From: Clostridiales bacterium
GTDB lineage: Bacteria > Bacillota > Clostridia > Christensenellales > Pumilibacteraceae
Direction of reading: 5' to 3'
Length of the DNA: 44,897 nt
Assembly (NCBI GenBank): GCA_022508425.1
Contig: JAFLVF010000006.1
Span: 1-44,897, forward strand
Shown: positions 24,737 to 33,649 of the stretch, one piece after another
How the letters are laid out: every line of letters begins with the position of its first letter
How positions within the stretch are numbered: the stretch's first letter is position 1
Notes under the pieces: generated by a model
What the model saw: the letters and a program-made list of their open reading frames with translations, nothing else
What the model was told of the DNA's origin: nothing
Database searches by the model: none
Translations under genes and position numbers: made by a program

Positions 24737-25795
24737 TCAAAAGTCTATGATATTGACGCCGAACTTTTCCATGTCGACCTTTTCCGTAGCAGTAATGATA
24801 GACTGAAACCCGTCGAGGGCTTTCAACAGCTTTTGCCTTCGGTGCCCGTCTATCTCGCTCAACACGTCGTCAAGCAACAGTATCGGGCTCGTGCCGAGAG
24901 TTTCGGTAAGAAGCTGCATTTCGGCAAGCTTCATGGACAGCGCAACCGTGCGCTGCTGACCCTGCGAGCCGAACGCCCTTACGTCGACGCCGTTTATACA
25001 AATCCCGATATCGTCTTTGTGCGGACCGGTGTGCGTGTACTTTAGCCTAAGGTCGCTGTCGCAGTCGTGCGACAACTGCTTGACAATCGCCGCTTTGATT
25101 TGTTCAAGATTACCGCCGTCCGCGCCCTCGTATTCGAGGCTCAGCCTTTCCGCTCCGTCGGTGAGATATGCATGCTTTTCTGCGGCCACGGATGACAGTT
25201 TGTTGATATATCCGCGCCTGCTCTTGACTATCTTTGCGCCCTCGTCCGACAACAGCTCGTCCCACGGCGCGAGCGTCATATCGGACGCCGTGCCGCTTTT
25301 TAACAATTTGTTACGGCTTTGCAAAATCTTATCGTACCTTGACAGCGCCGCGAAATACGTGCGCGATACCTGACACAGTGCAATATCCATAAACCTCCTG
25401 CGGTCGGCAGGGGCTTCTTTGACTATCTTCAACCCGTCGGGACAAAACAGCACGACGGGGCAAACGCCCATCAATTCGCTCATGCGCGAAATAGGCACGT
25501 CGTTGATTGCGACGCGCTTATTCACCTCGCGGTCGAGTACGATGCGCACCGTTTCAACGCCCGAGTCCTTTTGGGCGACGACTGTGATATACGCGCGAGG
25601 ACAGTCGTTTTTGATAAGCTCGCGGTCGCGCGGCGTGCGGAATGATTTACCTACTCCGGCAAAATACACCGCTTCGAGCATATTGGTTTTGCCGCGGGCA
25701 TTGGCGCCGACAAATGCGTTGCGCCCCTCCGACAAAATAATATCTTTCCGCCCGGCGTTGCGGTAATCGCGAACTTGAATTGCTTGTACTATCAC
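24737..25795 (-). CDS. recF: DNA replication and repair protein RecF
   Basis: RecF helps load RecA at single-strand gaps together with RecO and RecR. The protein (352 residues) has the SMC-like Walker A GANARGKTNMLEA near 30, the signature FGSQGQQRTVALSMKLAE, and Walker B with PILLLDDVLSEID. The start is a GTG at 25793-25795 overlapping the stop of the upstream hydrolase gene by 4 bases. It lies downstream of a ComEC-like gene, not beside dnaA and dnaN as in many Bacillota, so this is not the origin region. Confidence 0.94.
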   Translation of the reverse strand: MIVQAIQVRDYRNAGRKDIILSEGRNAFVGANARGKTNMLEAVYFAGVGKSFRTPRDRELIKNDCPRAYITVVAQKDSGVETVRIVLDREVNKRVAINDVPISRMSELMGVCPVVLFCPDGLKIVKEAPADRRRFMDIALCQVSRTYFAALSRYDKILQSRNKLLKSGTASDMTLAPWDELLSDEGAKIVKSRRGYINKLSSVAAEKHAYLTDGAERLSLEYEGADGGNLEQIKAAIVKQLSHDCDSDLRLKYTHTGPHKDDIGICINGVDVRAFGSQGQQRTVALSMKLAEMQLLTETLGTSPILLLDDVLSEIDGHRRQKLLKALDGFQSIITATEKVDMEKFGVNIIDF

Positions 25796-27156
25796 TTCTT
25801 CTTACCGCGCCCGTGCATGTATATATAAGCTATGTGCACGAGCAGTGCTGCGACGACAACGGCGTACACCGTCCACGCCACCAACGCCCAAGTCAGCTTT
25901 ATTCCGCCCAGGTGCATATATTCGAGTGTGAGGACCTGTTCCTCTTCCGGCTCTTGCGGCGTCGGTGCAGTGGGTTCGGAGGGCGCCGTCGCCGTATCGC
26001 CGTAAAACAGCTTGAATTCGCCATCGTCCTCTCTTACAGAGAAAGATATATCGCCGACTATATCGGTGCGAAGCATATTGGATTCGGGCACGCCCATGGC
26101 GGTCAGCCGATCGAGCACCTCTTGCTTGGGATGGTCGTACTTGTTGCTGTCGGTCTTGTCGCAGGAGAATACGTAGTAAGAGCTTGCCGCCCCGCTCTCC
26201 GTCGTGATGGCGTCGAGATATGCTTGCGTGCTCGACGTAGCGGAGCCGTGATGCCCGGCCTTGATGACGTCGGCGTTGAAGTTGTCGTCGAAAACGTCGT
26301 ATTTGTCGGTCACGCCGTCGGTCTTTGCGGAATTGACTTTTGCGACAAATTCCTGCTCGTTGAGCTGTTCGGCGTCGCCGCTCAACATGAACTTAAAGCC
26401 GCGATATTCCAATAACATTATTGACGAGTAATTATTGGCGTCGGCATATTTCTTTCCGCTCGCATACAACGGGGAATAGAAAGTAAGCGAGTACGCATAT
26501 TCCCCCTCGCCGCCCTTTATAGTCTGGCTGTCGTCGGTCGCGTCCGTCACGATAACCTCGGGTGTAAACTCGTGCGGCGCCGTCGGAGTGTATGCCGCTT
26601 TCAGAAAATCTCTGTACGCCTCCGTCGTAGCGGTTCCGTAATACGGCAGGAGCTTGTCTGCCGCAGGATCGGCATAATCGTCGCGTTTCAGCAAAACGTT
26701 GGGACGGTACACAGTATATGCCGGATACTTGTTGAGTATGTCGTCAAGACTGCCGCAGTGGTCGGCGTCGGCGTGCGTGAGTATTGCGTAATCGAAATAA
26801 TCGAGATCGGGCAACGTTTTTGCTATAAAGTCCATTGCGGCGGTGCGGTGATGATCTTTCTTGTCCGCGCCGTCGATTATCATATTTTTACCGTCGGGCA
26901 GCTCAATAACTATGCAGTCGCCCTGTCTGACGTTTACAAAATGCACCTTCAATTCGCCGCTTCCTTCTACGCCCAACGGAGCATTCTTGCTGTCTGCATC
27001 GACGCGCTCGCCGTCCTCGTTGACGTAATAGCACAGTCCGAGACTAAGCTCGATATCGAACGACTTAGTCATGCTTATGCCGATAGCGATAGCGAGCGCT
27101 ATGATAATCACTATATCGGTAAATATCAGCTTTTTGCTTTTCTTAGTCATAAACAC
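25792..27156 (-). CDS. ComEC-like metallo-beta-lactamase-fold hydrolase, membrane anchored
   Basis: The protein (454 residues) has an N-terminal membrane helix (about 11-28). A metallo-beta-lactamase-fold domain follows, with LTHADADHCGS as the metal motif, then MLSGDAE and KAGHHGS, the triplet typical of the soluble ComEC/Rec2 C-terminal domain. A Pro/Glu-rich linker precedes a second membrane helix near the C-terminus and a basic tail. ComEC homologues of this isolated kind may be envelope nucleases or phosphodiesterases, and the substrate is unknown. TAGGTG lies before the ATG. It follows the patatin gene by 2 bases and overlaps recF by 4. Confidence 0.86.
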   Translation of the reverse strand: MFMTKKSKKLIFTDIVIIIALAIAIGISMTKSFDIELSLGLCYYVNEDGERVDADSKNAPLGVEGSGELKVHFVNVRQGDCIVIELPDGKNMIIDGADKKDHHRTAAMDFIAKTLPDLDYFDYAILTHADADHCGSLDDILNKYPAYTVYRPNVLLKRDDYADPAADKLLPYYGTATTEAYRDFLKAAYTPTAPHEFTPEVIVTDATDDSQTIKGGEGEYAYSLTFYSPLYASGKKYADANNYSSIMLLEYRGFKFMLSGDAEQLNEQEFVAKVNSAKTDGVTDKYDVFDDNFNADVIKAGHHGSATSSTQAYLDAITTESGAASSYYVFSCDKTDSNKYDHPKQEVLDRLTAMGVPESNMLRTDIVGDISFSVREDDGEFKLFYGDTATAPSEPTAPTPQEPEEEQVLTLEYMHLGGIKLTWALVAWTVYAVVVAALLVHIAYIYMHGRGKKK

Positions 27157-27158
27157 AC

Positions 27159-27956
27159 CTACACGTTTGCGGCAAATAACTTCTCAATATCCGACCTCTT
27201 TTCCATCACCGAGTCATAGCCCAGCTTAACCATCTCAAGGTATCCCATCTTGCTCGTCGCGCTGAATGCCGACGTGTCGGGCGCAATTACTATATCCGAC
27301 TGCATCAGCCCCACGACGGAAGCATTGGCGCCCATGATGGATAGCATCGCTTTGAGCATATCGAATATGCCTGTGCTGTCGGTGCCGCTTCCGCGCGAGC
27401 CGTGAACGTCCACCGTCAACACCTTGTCGGCGCCGAGCATTTTGCACACATCGGCGGGAATATTGTTTGTCAAACCGCCGTCCACAAGATTCATATTGTC
27501 TATCAGTAGCGGACTGTACACAATAGGATATGCGCTCGACGCGGAAACTGCGTCGATTACATTTCCGCTGTCGAGGACTACCTGTTTGCCCGTCTTTAGA
27601 TCGGTGGCGACGGCGGCGAACTTTTTGGGCAGGTTTTCGAACCTGGCGTCGCCTATAATGTTGTACACAACTCGGCCGATCTTTCGCGGATCGTCGGGCT
27701 TGATTAACAGCCTGCCGTGCAGGTCGGACATTTCCAAATTTTGCGCGACGCGCATAATTTCGTCGGACTTGACGCCCGCGCAGTACAGCGCGCCGACAAT
27801 GCTTCCCACCGACGTGCCCGTGCAAATGGGAAACTCCACGCCCATTTCCTCAAACGCTTTGAGCGCGCCGACTTGAACAAACCCGCGCGCTCCTCCTCCG
27901 CCGAGCGTCAATCCCACTACGGGCGGTTTTTCGTTATTCTTCTTTCTTCCGAACAT
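27159..27956 (-). CDS. Patatin-like phospholipase (RssA-type)
   Basis: A cytoplasmic patatin-fold serine hydrolase of 265 residues. It has the oxyanion loop GGGGARG at 19-25, the nucleophile Ser49 in GTSVG and the catalytic Asp159 in VDGG. The layout matches RssA/YchK-type bacterial patatins, which are lipases of uncertain substrate. The gene lies 41 bases downstream of pdxT and 2 bases upstream of the ComEC-like gene. No clear Shine-Dalgarno sequence is visible. Confidence 0.92.
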   Translation of the reverse strand: MFGRKKNNEKPPVVGLTLGGGGARGFVQVGALKAFEEMGVEFPICTGTSVGSIVGALYCAGVKSDEIMRVAQNLEMSDLHGRLLIKPDDPRKIGRVVYNIIGDARFENLPKKFAAVATDLKTGKQVVLDSGNVIDAVSASSAYPIVYSPLLIDNMNLVDGGLTNNIPADVCKMLGADKVLTVDVHGSRGSGTDSTGIFDMLKAMLSIMGANASVVGLMQSDIVIAPDTSAFSATSKMGYLEMVKLGYDSVMEKRSDIEKLFAANV

Positions 27957-27997
27957 CTTTACGTTTTTGCCTTATAGCAATTTTCGGGCGCCGGTTA

Positions 27998-28582
27998 TCA
28001 ATATATCTTAGCGCCTGTTTCTTCGACCATGCCAACAAAATATTTGTGCACGCGGTTGTCGCGCGGCATCATTTCGGGATGGAAAGCCGTCGCCAAAACA
28101 TTGTTCTGCCTGACGGCGACAGGATCGTTGTCAAGCGCGGACAACACCTGCACTCTCTCGCCGACGCGTGTAATCTTGGGCGCGCGGATAAACACCATGC
28201 CGATATACATGCCGCCGAAATCGCCTTCCGTCACAAAGCTGTCTATCTGCCTGCCGTAAGCGTTGCGCTTGACGTCGACGTCAATTGCGGACAGATACGG
28301 CCGCTCGCCTTCTATGCGCGACGCGAGAAGTATCAGTCCCGCGCATGTGCCCCAAACGGGCATGCCTGCATCAATTCGCGATTTGATAACATTAAACAGT
28401 TTGGCGCCGTCGATAAGTATACGGAGCGTCGTGCTCTCGCCGCCCGGGATGATAAGACCGTCTACGGCGTTGATTTCGTCAGCCGTTCTGACGGGCACGG
28501 CGTTGATTTTCTTGTTTACCGATTGTATGAGCTTCAAGTGCTCGACCACCGAGCCTTGGAGCGCAAGAACTCCAATAGTCAT
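27998..28582 (-). CDS. pdxT: Pyridoxal 5'-phosphate synthase glutaminase subunit
   Basis: PdxT releases ammonia from glutamine and channels it to PdxS for pyridoxal phosphate synthesis. The protein (194 residues) has GVLALQGSVVEH at the N-terminus and PGGESTT. The nucleophile is Cys80 in WGTCAGLILLA, and the His-Glu pair is in AFHPEM. It is a full-length triad class I glutaminase. It starts 32 bases after pdxS, with AAGGAG about 13 nt upstream. Confidence 0.96.
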   Translation of the reverse strand: MTIGVLALQGSVVEHLKLIQSVNKKINAVPVRTADEINAVDGLIIPGGESTTLRILIDGAKLFNVIKSRIDAGMPVWGTCAGLILLASRIEGERPYLSAIDVDVKRNAYGRQIDSFVTEGDFGGMYIGMVFIRAPKITRVGERVQVLSALDNDPVAVRQNNVLATAFHPEMMPRDNRVHKYFVGMVEETGAKIY

Positions 28583-28614
28583 AATCTATGCTTACTCCTT
28601 AACTGCGCGAGCTA

Positions 28615-29520
28615 TTACCAGCCGCGCTTAGCCAGCCGTTCGGCCTCGGGCATATCCGCAACGTCGACGCCGCGCATCGCTTCGCCGAGACCGTAGCTTG
28701 CACCCGCGAGAATCGTGGGGTCGGCATAGTACGCGACCGCCTTGACGATAGCTTCGGCACGGCGTTTGGGATCTGCCGATTTGAATATGCCGCTGCCTAC
28801 GAACACGCCGTCCGCACCGAGCTGCATCATGAGCGCGGCGTCTGCGGGCGTCGCTATGCCGCCTGCCGCGAAATTGACTACGGGCAACGCTTTGTTCTTG
28901 GCGACCGCGCGGACAAGCTCCAGCGGCGCGCCTATTTCCTTGGCGTACGACGCTAGCTGTTCGGGCGCGAGCGCGGAGACTTCGGCAATCTGCGTACGCA
29001 TCTTGCGCATGTGTTTGACCGCCTCGACCACATTGCCTGTACCCGCTTCGCCCTTGGTGCGAATCATGGACGCACCTTCGGCTATGCGGCGGAGCGCCTC
29101 ACCGAGATCGCGCGCGCCGCACACAAACGGCGTAGCGAACTTGTTCTTGTCGATATGATACGTATCGTCGGCGGGAGTGAGAACTTCGCTCTCGTCGATG
29201 TAATCTATCTTGATGGCTTCGAGGATTTGTGCCTCGACGAAATGCCCGATACGCACCTTGGCCATGACGGGGATGGTGACGGCATTTTGGATTTCCGCAA
29301 TCATCTTGGGATCGGACATGCGCGCAACGCCGCCCTCTTTACGGATATCGGCGGGGACGCGCTCGAGCGCCATAACGGCTACCGCGCCCGCGGCTTGAGC
29401 TATCTGCGCCTGCTCGGCATTGGTAACGTCCATAATCACGCCGCCCTTGAGCATCTGCGCAAGATTGCGGTTTAGGAGTTTTCTGTTGCTTGCCTCTTTG
29501 CTGTCAACTTTGACTGCCAT
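28615..29520 (-). CDS. pdxS: Pyridoxal 5'-phosphate synthase lyase subunit
   Basis: PdxS condenses ribose 5-phosphate, glyceraldehyde 3-phosphate and ammonia into pyridoxal phosphate. The protein (301 residues) is a highly conserved TIM barrel with [41 protein letters not shown] and [15 protein letters not shown]. The two Schiff-base lysines are in these segments (VMAKVR, and the later KGEAGTGN region). The ATG at 29520 has GGAGG 5-9 nt upstream and is preferred to the frame opening at 29544. It follows rplI by 43 bases. Confidence 0.97.
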   Translation of the reverse strand: MAVKVDSKEASNRKLLNRNLAQMLKGGVIMDVTNAEQAQIAQAAGAVAVMALERVPADIRKEGGVARMSDPKMIAEIQNAVTIPVMAKVRIGHFVEAQILEAIKIDYIDESEVLTPADDTYHIDKNKFATPFVCGARDLGEALRRIAEGASMIRTKGEAGTGNVVEAVKHMRKMRTQIAEVSALAPEQLASYAKEIGAPLELVRAVAKNKALPVVNFAAGGIATPADAALMMQLGADGVFVGSGIFKSADPKRRAEAIVKAVAYYADPTILAGASYGLGEAMRGVDVADMPEAERLAKRGW

Positions 29521-29563
29521 AATAACCTCCGAAAAATATATCAATTATAATTATTTATGCCGA

Positions 29564-30007
29564 CTACTCGCCGACAACGTTGATATTGACCTTGCCCGAA
29601 ACCTCGGCGAACGGCTTGATTTGAACGGTATACCGCCCGAGCGCCTTGATGGGATCGGCGAGCACGATTTTCTTCTTGTCTATTTCGTAGCCTTCGCTTT
29701 TAAGCGCGTCCGCGATATTGGCGGTCGTAAGCGCCCCGAACAGCTTGCCGTTAGCCCCCGTCTTGACCTTGACGGTGACGGTGACGGAAGCAAGCTTTTT
29801 GCACAGCTCCACCGCCTCGTCGTGCTCGATTTGGCGGCGTCTGACCTCGGCCTCTTTTGCAAGCTTGATACTGTTGAGCGCGGTGGCCGTCGCCGCCTTT
29901 GCGAGATTATTGGGGAACAGGTAATTCCTCGCATACCCGTCCGAAACCTCGATGACATCGCCCGCTTTGCCCTGTGCTTTTACATCCTTCAACAATATAA
30001 CTTTCAT
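29564..30007 (-). CDS. rplI: 50S ribosomal protein L9
   Basis: L9 is a large-subunit protein with two domains joined by a long helix. The 147-residue product begins MKVILLKDVKAQGKAGDVIE, and its first domain includes DGYARNYLFPNNLA. The connecting helix and the C-terminal domain with TGANGKLFGALTTANI follow. The ATG at 30005-30007 with GAGAGG upstream is preferred to an in-frame ATG nine codons earlier. Its promoter lies just upstream and may also drive pdxS and pdxT. Confidence 0.97.
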   Translation of the reverse strand: MKVILLKDVKAQGKAGDVIEVSDGYARNYLFPNNLAKAATATALNSIKLAKEAEVRRRQIEHDEAVELCKKLASVTVTVKVKTGANGKLFGALTTANIADALKSEGYEIDKKKIVLADPIKALGRYTVQIKPFAEVSGKVNINVVGE

Positions 30008-30024
30008 ATTAAACCTCTCAAATA

Positions 30025-30053
30025 ATTTTACCAAAATACCGTATATTTGTCAA
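30025..30053 (-). promoter_or_regulatory. Promoter of rplI and the genes after it
   Basis: On the - strand the -35 box is TTGACA (30048-30053), the spacer is 17 bp and the -10 box is TAAAAT (30025-30030). The leader is about 10-12 nt with GAGAGG. No other strong promoter is visible between here and recF. Confidence 0.85.
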
Positions 30054-30064
30054 GGGTTGCGACC

Positions 30065-31213
30065 TCATTCACTCCTCAAAAATTGCGTCCAAAATCTAAG
30101 GTTGAGAACAATGTCGGCCACCCCTATCATCGAGCCGAAAAACAGCACCGTAGGCGACACCGCAGTCGCCGCGCAAAGTATGCCGAACACTATATCTGCG
30201 GCAATTCTTCCCTTTCCCGAAAACTGCGACGCGAAATAGCACATGATCGTGATAAAGGCAAAGCCCGCCGGAAGTGTCACAAACGCATGCATGATTGTTG
30301 CGGATATAGCGTCGTAACCGCCGATGACCTCGAGCACTACTCCCGCTACGAACGCCGGAAGCAAGCACGACCACAAGAAAGCGCGCGGCGTGCTCATATC
30401 GGCTACGCGGGCAAGCTCCCTCCTCACTCCGCCGAGCGATCGCGTCGACCGTCCGATATTCTCTTCGTCCGCGCCGATATCCTCGCAACTTGCCGTCCTT
30501 CTGTTCAGCGCGACGGCGAAGAAATATCCTATCCCGCCTATCACCGCGCCGTAATGCAAGCAGTAATACAACAGGTATCCTCTGATCTCGTCATTCACGA
30601 CGGACGACATGTATTTTATCGTTTCGTCGGCGTAACCGGCTTCCCCGCGCCCTATCTTGTCCACGCCTGCCGGGAGCTCCGCATGGTCGTATTCGTACCG
30701 CGCGACAAAAGAAACAATCGGATCGTCGCGCTCCGCAATCACATACTCCTCGGCGACGGACGGCAAACTCTTCCCGCTCGCCAACCTCACCACTCCCGCA
30801 CCGGCAAAGAAGCCCAGCGCGGCCGCGACGGCGGCGACTGTCACGCACAATAGATACGGCCTAATCTGCGCCGACAGAATGAGCCCGCACAACGCAAAGA
30901 CGAGAAAAACAAGATATATTACCGACAAAATGTCGTAATTGAGAGTGAGCGAAAGAACGCCGTACACAGCTATTGCCGACAACGGCAAAACGGCGTCAAA
31001 CCGACGGTAAAGAAGATAACACAGAACAAGTATTATCGGCATAAGGATAAGACCGCTCGACGGCATGGCGCCCGCCATAACGAGCGCAAGCGGCAAAACA
31101 GAATAAACGGCTATTTCGTACCGCGATACCGCCTTACTTTGTACGCGCCTTAGCTCGTCCGATCTGGCACGAGCAATTTTTATTTTGTCGATTGTTTCGT
31201 GTATATTTTGCAT
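30065..31213 (-). CDS. Polytopic membrane protein, possibly YybS/DUF2232-like
   Basis: The protein (382 residues) has a charged helical N-terminus and then about eight hydrophobic segments (around 35-75, 80-115, 120-140, 215-235 and three more after 280). An extracytoplasmic insert lies at 150-205 and a polar loop at 235-270. Its place immediately upstream of rplI on the same strand is where Bacillota carry yybS, and the C-terminal segments resemble that family, so this is my best guess. gdpP, normally between the two, is missing. The ATG at 31211-31213 is chosen because an earlier in-frame ATG lies upstream of the promoter -10. No Shine-Dalgarno sequence is visible. Confidence 0.55.
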   Translation of the reverse strand: MQNIHETIDKIKIARARSDELRRVQSKAVSRYEIAVYSVLPLALVMAGAMPSSGLILMPIILVLCYLLYRRFDAVLPLSAIAVYGVLSLTLNYDILSVIYLVFLVFALCGLILSAQIRPYLLCVTVAAVAAALGFFAGAGVVRLASGKSLPSVAEEYVIAERDDPIVSFVARYEYDHAELPAGVDKIGRGEAGYADETIKYMSSVVNDEIRGYLLYYCLHYGAVIGGIGYFFAVALNRRTASCEDIGADEENIGRSTRSLGGVRRELARVADMSTPRAFLWSCLLPAFVAGVVLEVIGGYDAISATIMHAFVTLPAGFAFITIMCYFASQFSGKGRIAADIVFGILCAATAVSPTVLFFGSMIGVADIVLNLRFWTQFLRSE

Positions 31214-31240
31214 GCAATAGTCGTATTTATCGTTTTTTAC

Positions 31241-31269
31241 ATTATACAACATAAACCGTACAATTGCAA
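31241..31269 (-). promoter_or_regulatory. Promoter of the YybS-like gene
   Basis: On the - strand the -35 box is TTGCAA (31264-31269), the spacer is 17 bp and the -10 box is TATAAT (31241-31246). It decides the start codon of the gene, because a longer frame would begin upstream of the -10 box. Confidence 0.75.
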
Positions 31270-31330
31270 GGGCATATTATTTGTAAATCGGGATATACTA
31301 AAAAAACAAACCAAAAGGAGCAAATAAATA

Positions 31331-31627
31331 ATGTACGACCTTAAATGCGGGCAGAAAGACTGCCGATTCAATCACGGATATTGCTGCTGTGCAAAGGATA
31401 TCGCAGTGTCGCAAGGCACCGACTGCACCACCTACTCCAAGCGCGAAAACGACTTTTCCACCGAAGCCGCCGCCGAGTTCACCAAACCCGACAATTCGGT
31501 TGACACCGCGGTTGCGTGCAACGCACCCTGCCTGTTCAACCATTCGACAAGGTGCATTGCCAACGGCATAACGGTATCAACTGCCGACAACGGCAGCGCC
31601 GAGTGCCTCACCTTTATCAAGAAGTAA
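31331..31627 (+). CDS. Tandem DUF1540 cysteine-rich protein
   Basis: A 98-residue cytoplasmic protein with two copies of a short cysteine motif. The first is CGQKDCRFNHGYCCC with a later TDCTTY, and the second is CNAPCLFNHSTRC with AECLTF. The pattern CxxxxCxxxxxxxC followed by C plus an aromatic residue is the DUF1540 domain, thought to bind metal and common in spore-forming Bacillota. Function is unknown. AAAAGGAG upstream of the ATG and a clean terminator after the stop show an independent, well-expressed gene. Confidence 0.85.
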   Translation: MYDLKCGQKDCRFNHGYCCCAKDIAVSQGTDCTTYSKRENDFSTEAAAEFTKPDNSVDTAVACNAPCLFNHSTRCIANGITVSTADNGSAECLTFIKK

Positions 31628-31644
31628 TTTTCAATAAAAAAAGC

Positions 31645-31678
31645 AAAAAGGGCGACGGTGTTCCGTCGGCCCTTTTTG
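31645..31678. terminator. Terminator of the DUF1540 gene, possibly bidirectional
   Basis: AAAAAGGG and GACGG (31646-31659) pair with CCGTC and CCCTTTTT (31663-31677) with one bulge. There is a T run on the + strand and an A tract on the other side, so it may also serve the - strand gene that ends at 31694. Confidence 0.88.
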
Positions 31679-31693
31679 TATTATGATTTTTCT

Positions 31694-32626
31694 TTATCCC
31701 AAATTCTTCTTCAGCGCCTCGGCGAGCTTGAGGTACTTGTCGACTACCGCCGATTTGGCCGATTGGGAGTATTCTTTCAAATCCACTATCAATTCGTCCA
31801 GAGCGGAAGAGTCGCGCGCTTTGATTATGCTCTCCGTGCGCGAGGCGGCGTTCCAATTCATAAGCGCAACGTTTTCGGGATAGAACTTCAGCATTTCCGT
31901 CGAATATTCGCCCACGAAGTTTGTGTCGCCGTCGTTCATCCTCTTTTCGAACACGTCGAATATCTTCTCGCGCCTACGCTCGATAAAAGGAGCGTACCAA
32001 TCGTACAGTTTACCTCCGCCAAGCTCCGCTTCGTCGCCTATCAGCATGGATCCCAACACGTTCATCGCACCGTCGTACACCTTGTCGTCATGAAGAATAT
32101 CGAACAATTTCTCGTCGAATTCCTCGTCGACGGGCTCGTTGGTCGCGTCGAGGTAGAAATAGTATGTAAACCACAGCGGGCGCAAAGACGCGAACATATT
32201 GCAAGCGAGGTACGCCGCCGCATACAGCGACACCGTCGGAATGGGACTGACGTCCTGCGGCGGAATCACCTTCCGCTCCAACAGTCTGTTAAACAGCGGC
32301 GACGAGTAGTCGTACTTGATAAAATCCTTGTTGCGCTTGGTGTACCACCGCCCGCCGTACGGCAGAATATCGTTGCTCGCCGCAGTGCGAACAAAGGCGG
32401 AGTCGCCCGCTTTATAATCGGGATGACGGTTTGGCTCAAGCAAAAAACAGCACCCGTACTCGAAGAGCGCGTCGTGCGGTTTTGCACTGTAATCGGGATA
32501 GATCGCGCACGCAAAGCAATACAGATTGTACAGCATGGCGCGCTTATTGTCATAGCTCAAATCACTGTCGCCTATCGCTTCAAACGTCGGATCGAATAAT
32601 TCTTTTATAGTGTCGGTTATATCCAT
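31694..32626 (-). CDS. Orphan soluble protein, family not recognised
   Basis: The product (310 residues) is acidic, has no signal peptide or membrane segment, and is rich in aromatic residues (Tyr, Phe, Trp). It reads as mostly helical: an N-terminal part with NKRAMLYNLYCFACAIYP, a middle rich in Tyr/Phe, and a C-terminal helix with SAKSAVVDKYLKLAEALKK. I do not recognise a domain or catalytic motif. The start is set at the ATG 32624-32626, because an upstream in-frame ATG overlaps the -10 box. With only 9 nt between the -10 and this ATG and no Shine-Dalgarno sequence, the transcript is probably leaderless. Monocistronic. Confidence 0.75.
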   Translation of the reverse strand: MDITDTIKELFDPTFEAIGDSDLSYDNKRAMLYNLYCFACAIYPDYSAKPHDALFEYGCCFLLEPNRHPDYKAGDSAFVRTAASNDILPYGGRWYTKRNKDFIKYDYSSPLFNRLLERKVIPPQDVSPIPTVSLYAAAYLACNMFASLRPLWFTYYFYLDATNEPVDEEFDEKLFDILHDDKVYDGAMNVLGSMLIGDEAELGGGKLYDWYAPFIERRREKIFDVFEKRMNDGDTNFVGEYSTEMLKFYPENVALMNWNAASRTESIIKARDSSALDELIVDLKEYSQSAKSAVVDKYLKLAEALKKNLG

Positions 32627-32635
32627 AGCACGGAT

Positions 32636-32664
32636 ATTGTAACACAAAGATAAACTTTTGTCAA
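32636..32664 (-). promoter_or_regulatory. Promoter of the orphan protein gene, close to the start codon
   Basis: On the - strand the -35 box is TTGACA (32659-32664), the spacer is 17 bp and the -10 box is TACAAT (32636-32641). The ATG follows after 9 nt. Confidence 0.8.
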
Positions 32665-32677
32665 ACGCGACGGCGCC

Positions 32678-33256
32678 TTACTGCAGTTTCTTCCACCACG
32701 GCGATTCGACCGGCTTGTAATTTTCCAAATATTCGATTATATCTGAGCCGTTATCGAAAATCTCATATAGCTCTCCGCTGGTAAAGTATATGAACTTTCG
32801 CTCATACGCCGTTTCCATAAACTTTTCCAGCTCGTCATAGTAGCCGTCTATATTGAATATCACTATCGCCTTATTGTGCCGACCGAGCTGTTTTAATGTA
32901 AGCACCTCGAAGTATTCTTCGAACGTGCCCACTCCGCCCGGCACTATTACGAACGCGTCGGCATCGTCTTCCATTATGCGCTTGCGCTCCGACATCGTCT
33001 CGGTAAAGGTGAGTTCGTCGCACTCGCTGTATATGGGCTCTACCTCGGCTTCGCGGAAAAATTTGGGGATTACGCCGTGGATATGCCCGCCGCCGCGTTT
33101 AAACCCGCGCGCCGCCGCGCCCATCAGCCCGTTTTTGCCCGCGCCGAACACGAGCGAATGCCCGCGCTTTGCAAGCGTATAGGCAAACTCCTCGACGGTA
33201 TCTATATATTTTTTGTCTATATAAGTGCTCGACGCACCGAATACGCAAATTTTCAT
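32678..33256 (-). CDS. LOG-family (TIGR00730-type) Rossmann-fold protein
   Basis: The protein (192 residues) has the LOG/lysine-decarboxylase-like Rossmann fold. It opens with ICVFGASST and the key motif PGGVGTFEE lies at 106-114. Members act as phosphoribohydrolases on nucleoside 5'-monophosphates, including cytokinin-type nucleotides, and many bacterial ones have unclear roles. Length is typical. AGAGGTTACA before the ATG and a promoter upstream support the start. It appears monocistronic. Confidence 0.92.
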   Translation of the reverse strand: MKICVFGASSTYIDKKYIDTVEEFAYTLAKRGHSLVFGAGKNGLMGAAARGFKRGGGHIHGVIPKFFREAEVEPIYSECDELTFTETMSERKRIMEDDADAFVIVPGGVGTFEEYFEVLTLKQLGRHNKAIVIFNIDGYYDELEKFMETAYERKFIYFTSGELYEIFDNGSDIIEYLENYKPVESPWWKKLQ

Positions 33257-33290
33257 TGTAACCTCTTTAACGATTAAAACAACACCATAT

Positions 33291-33320
33291 ATTATACGCC
33301 GAAAACCGACTTTTTGACAA
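33291..33320 (-). promoter_or_regulatory. Promoter of the LOG-family gene
   Basis: On the - strand the -35 box is TTGTCA (33315-33320), the spacer is 18 bp and the -10 box is TATAAT (33291-33296). The leader contains AGAGG. Confidence 0.75.
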
Positions 33321-33326
33321 TATTAC

Positions 33327-33617
33327 TTATATCACGGAGACGTCGCTGTACACCATGAATATAGCGACGGCCGCCACTATGAGCGCAAATATTATCGCGG
33401 CAATCACATTGCGCTTGAGCGTAAACTCTATGCCGCCGCAAAACACCGTCGCGAGCGTGCAGTAGTTTCTGAACCGCTCTACCGTCACCACCGCGTCATA
33501 CGGCAAAATGGGCAACGAGTGGTTGATATACCATACGAGCATCAATACGAGCGTCGCGATCGCGAACAGCCCGGTAAATATATTTATTATTTTGTTCAAA
33601 AGTCTGCCGATTATCAT
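33327..33617 (-). CDS. Small membrane protein, unknown family
   Basis: A 96-residue protein with two clear hydrophobic segments (about 8-30 and 69-90) and a weaker middle one near 50-62. I do not recognise the family. AGAGGATG before the ATG and a full promoter support a real gene. The short size and topology suggest an integral membrane protein with no catalytic domain. Confidence 0.7.
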   Translation of the reverse strand: MIIGRLLNKIINIFTGLFAIATLVLMLVWYINHSLPILPYDAVVTVERFRNYCTLATVFCGGIEFTLKRNVIAAIIFALIVAAVAIFMVYSDVSVI

Positions 33618-33649
33618 AACATCCTCTTTGCTACAATGTTTTTCGGTAA

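Noticed and set aside
24737-25795. Replication origin near recF
   Set aside because: No dnaA, dnaN or gyrase genes and no cluster of DnaA boxes are seen nearby.
31205-31252. Start of the YybS-like gene at the ATG 31252
   Set aside because: That codon overlaps the region upstream of the -10 box, so transcription would start after it.
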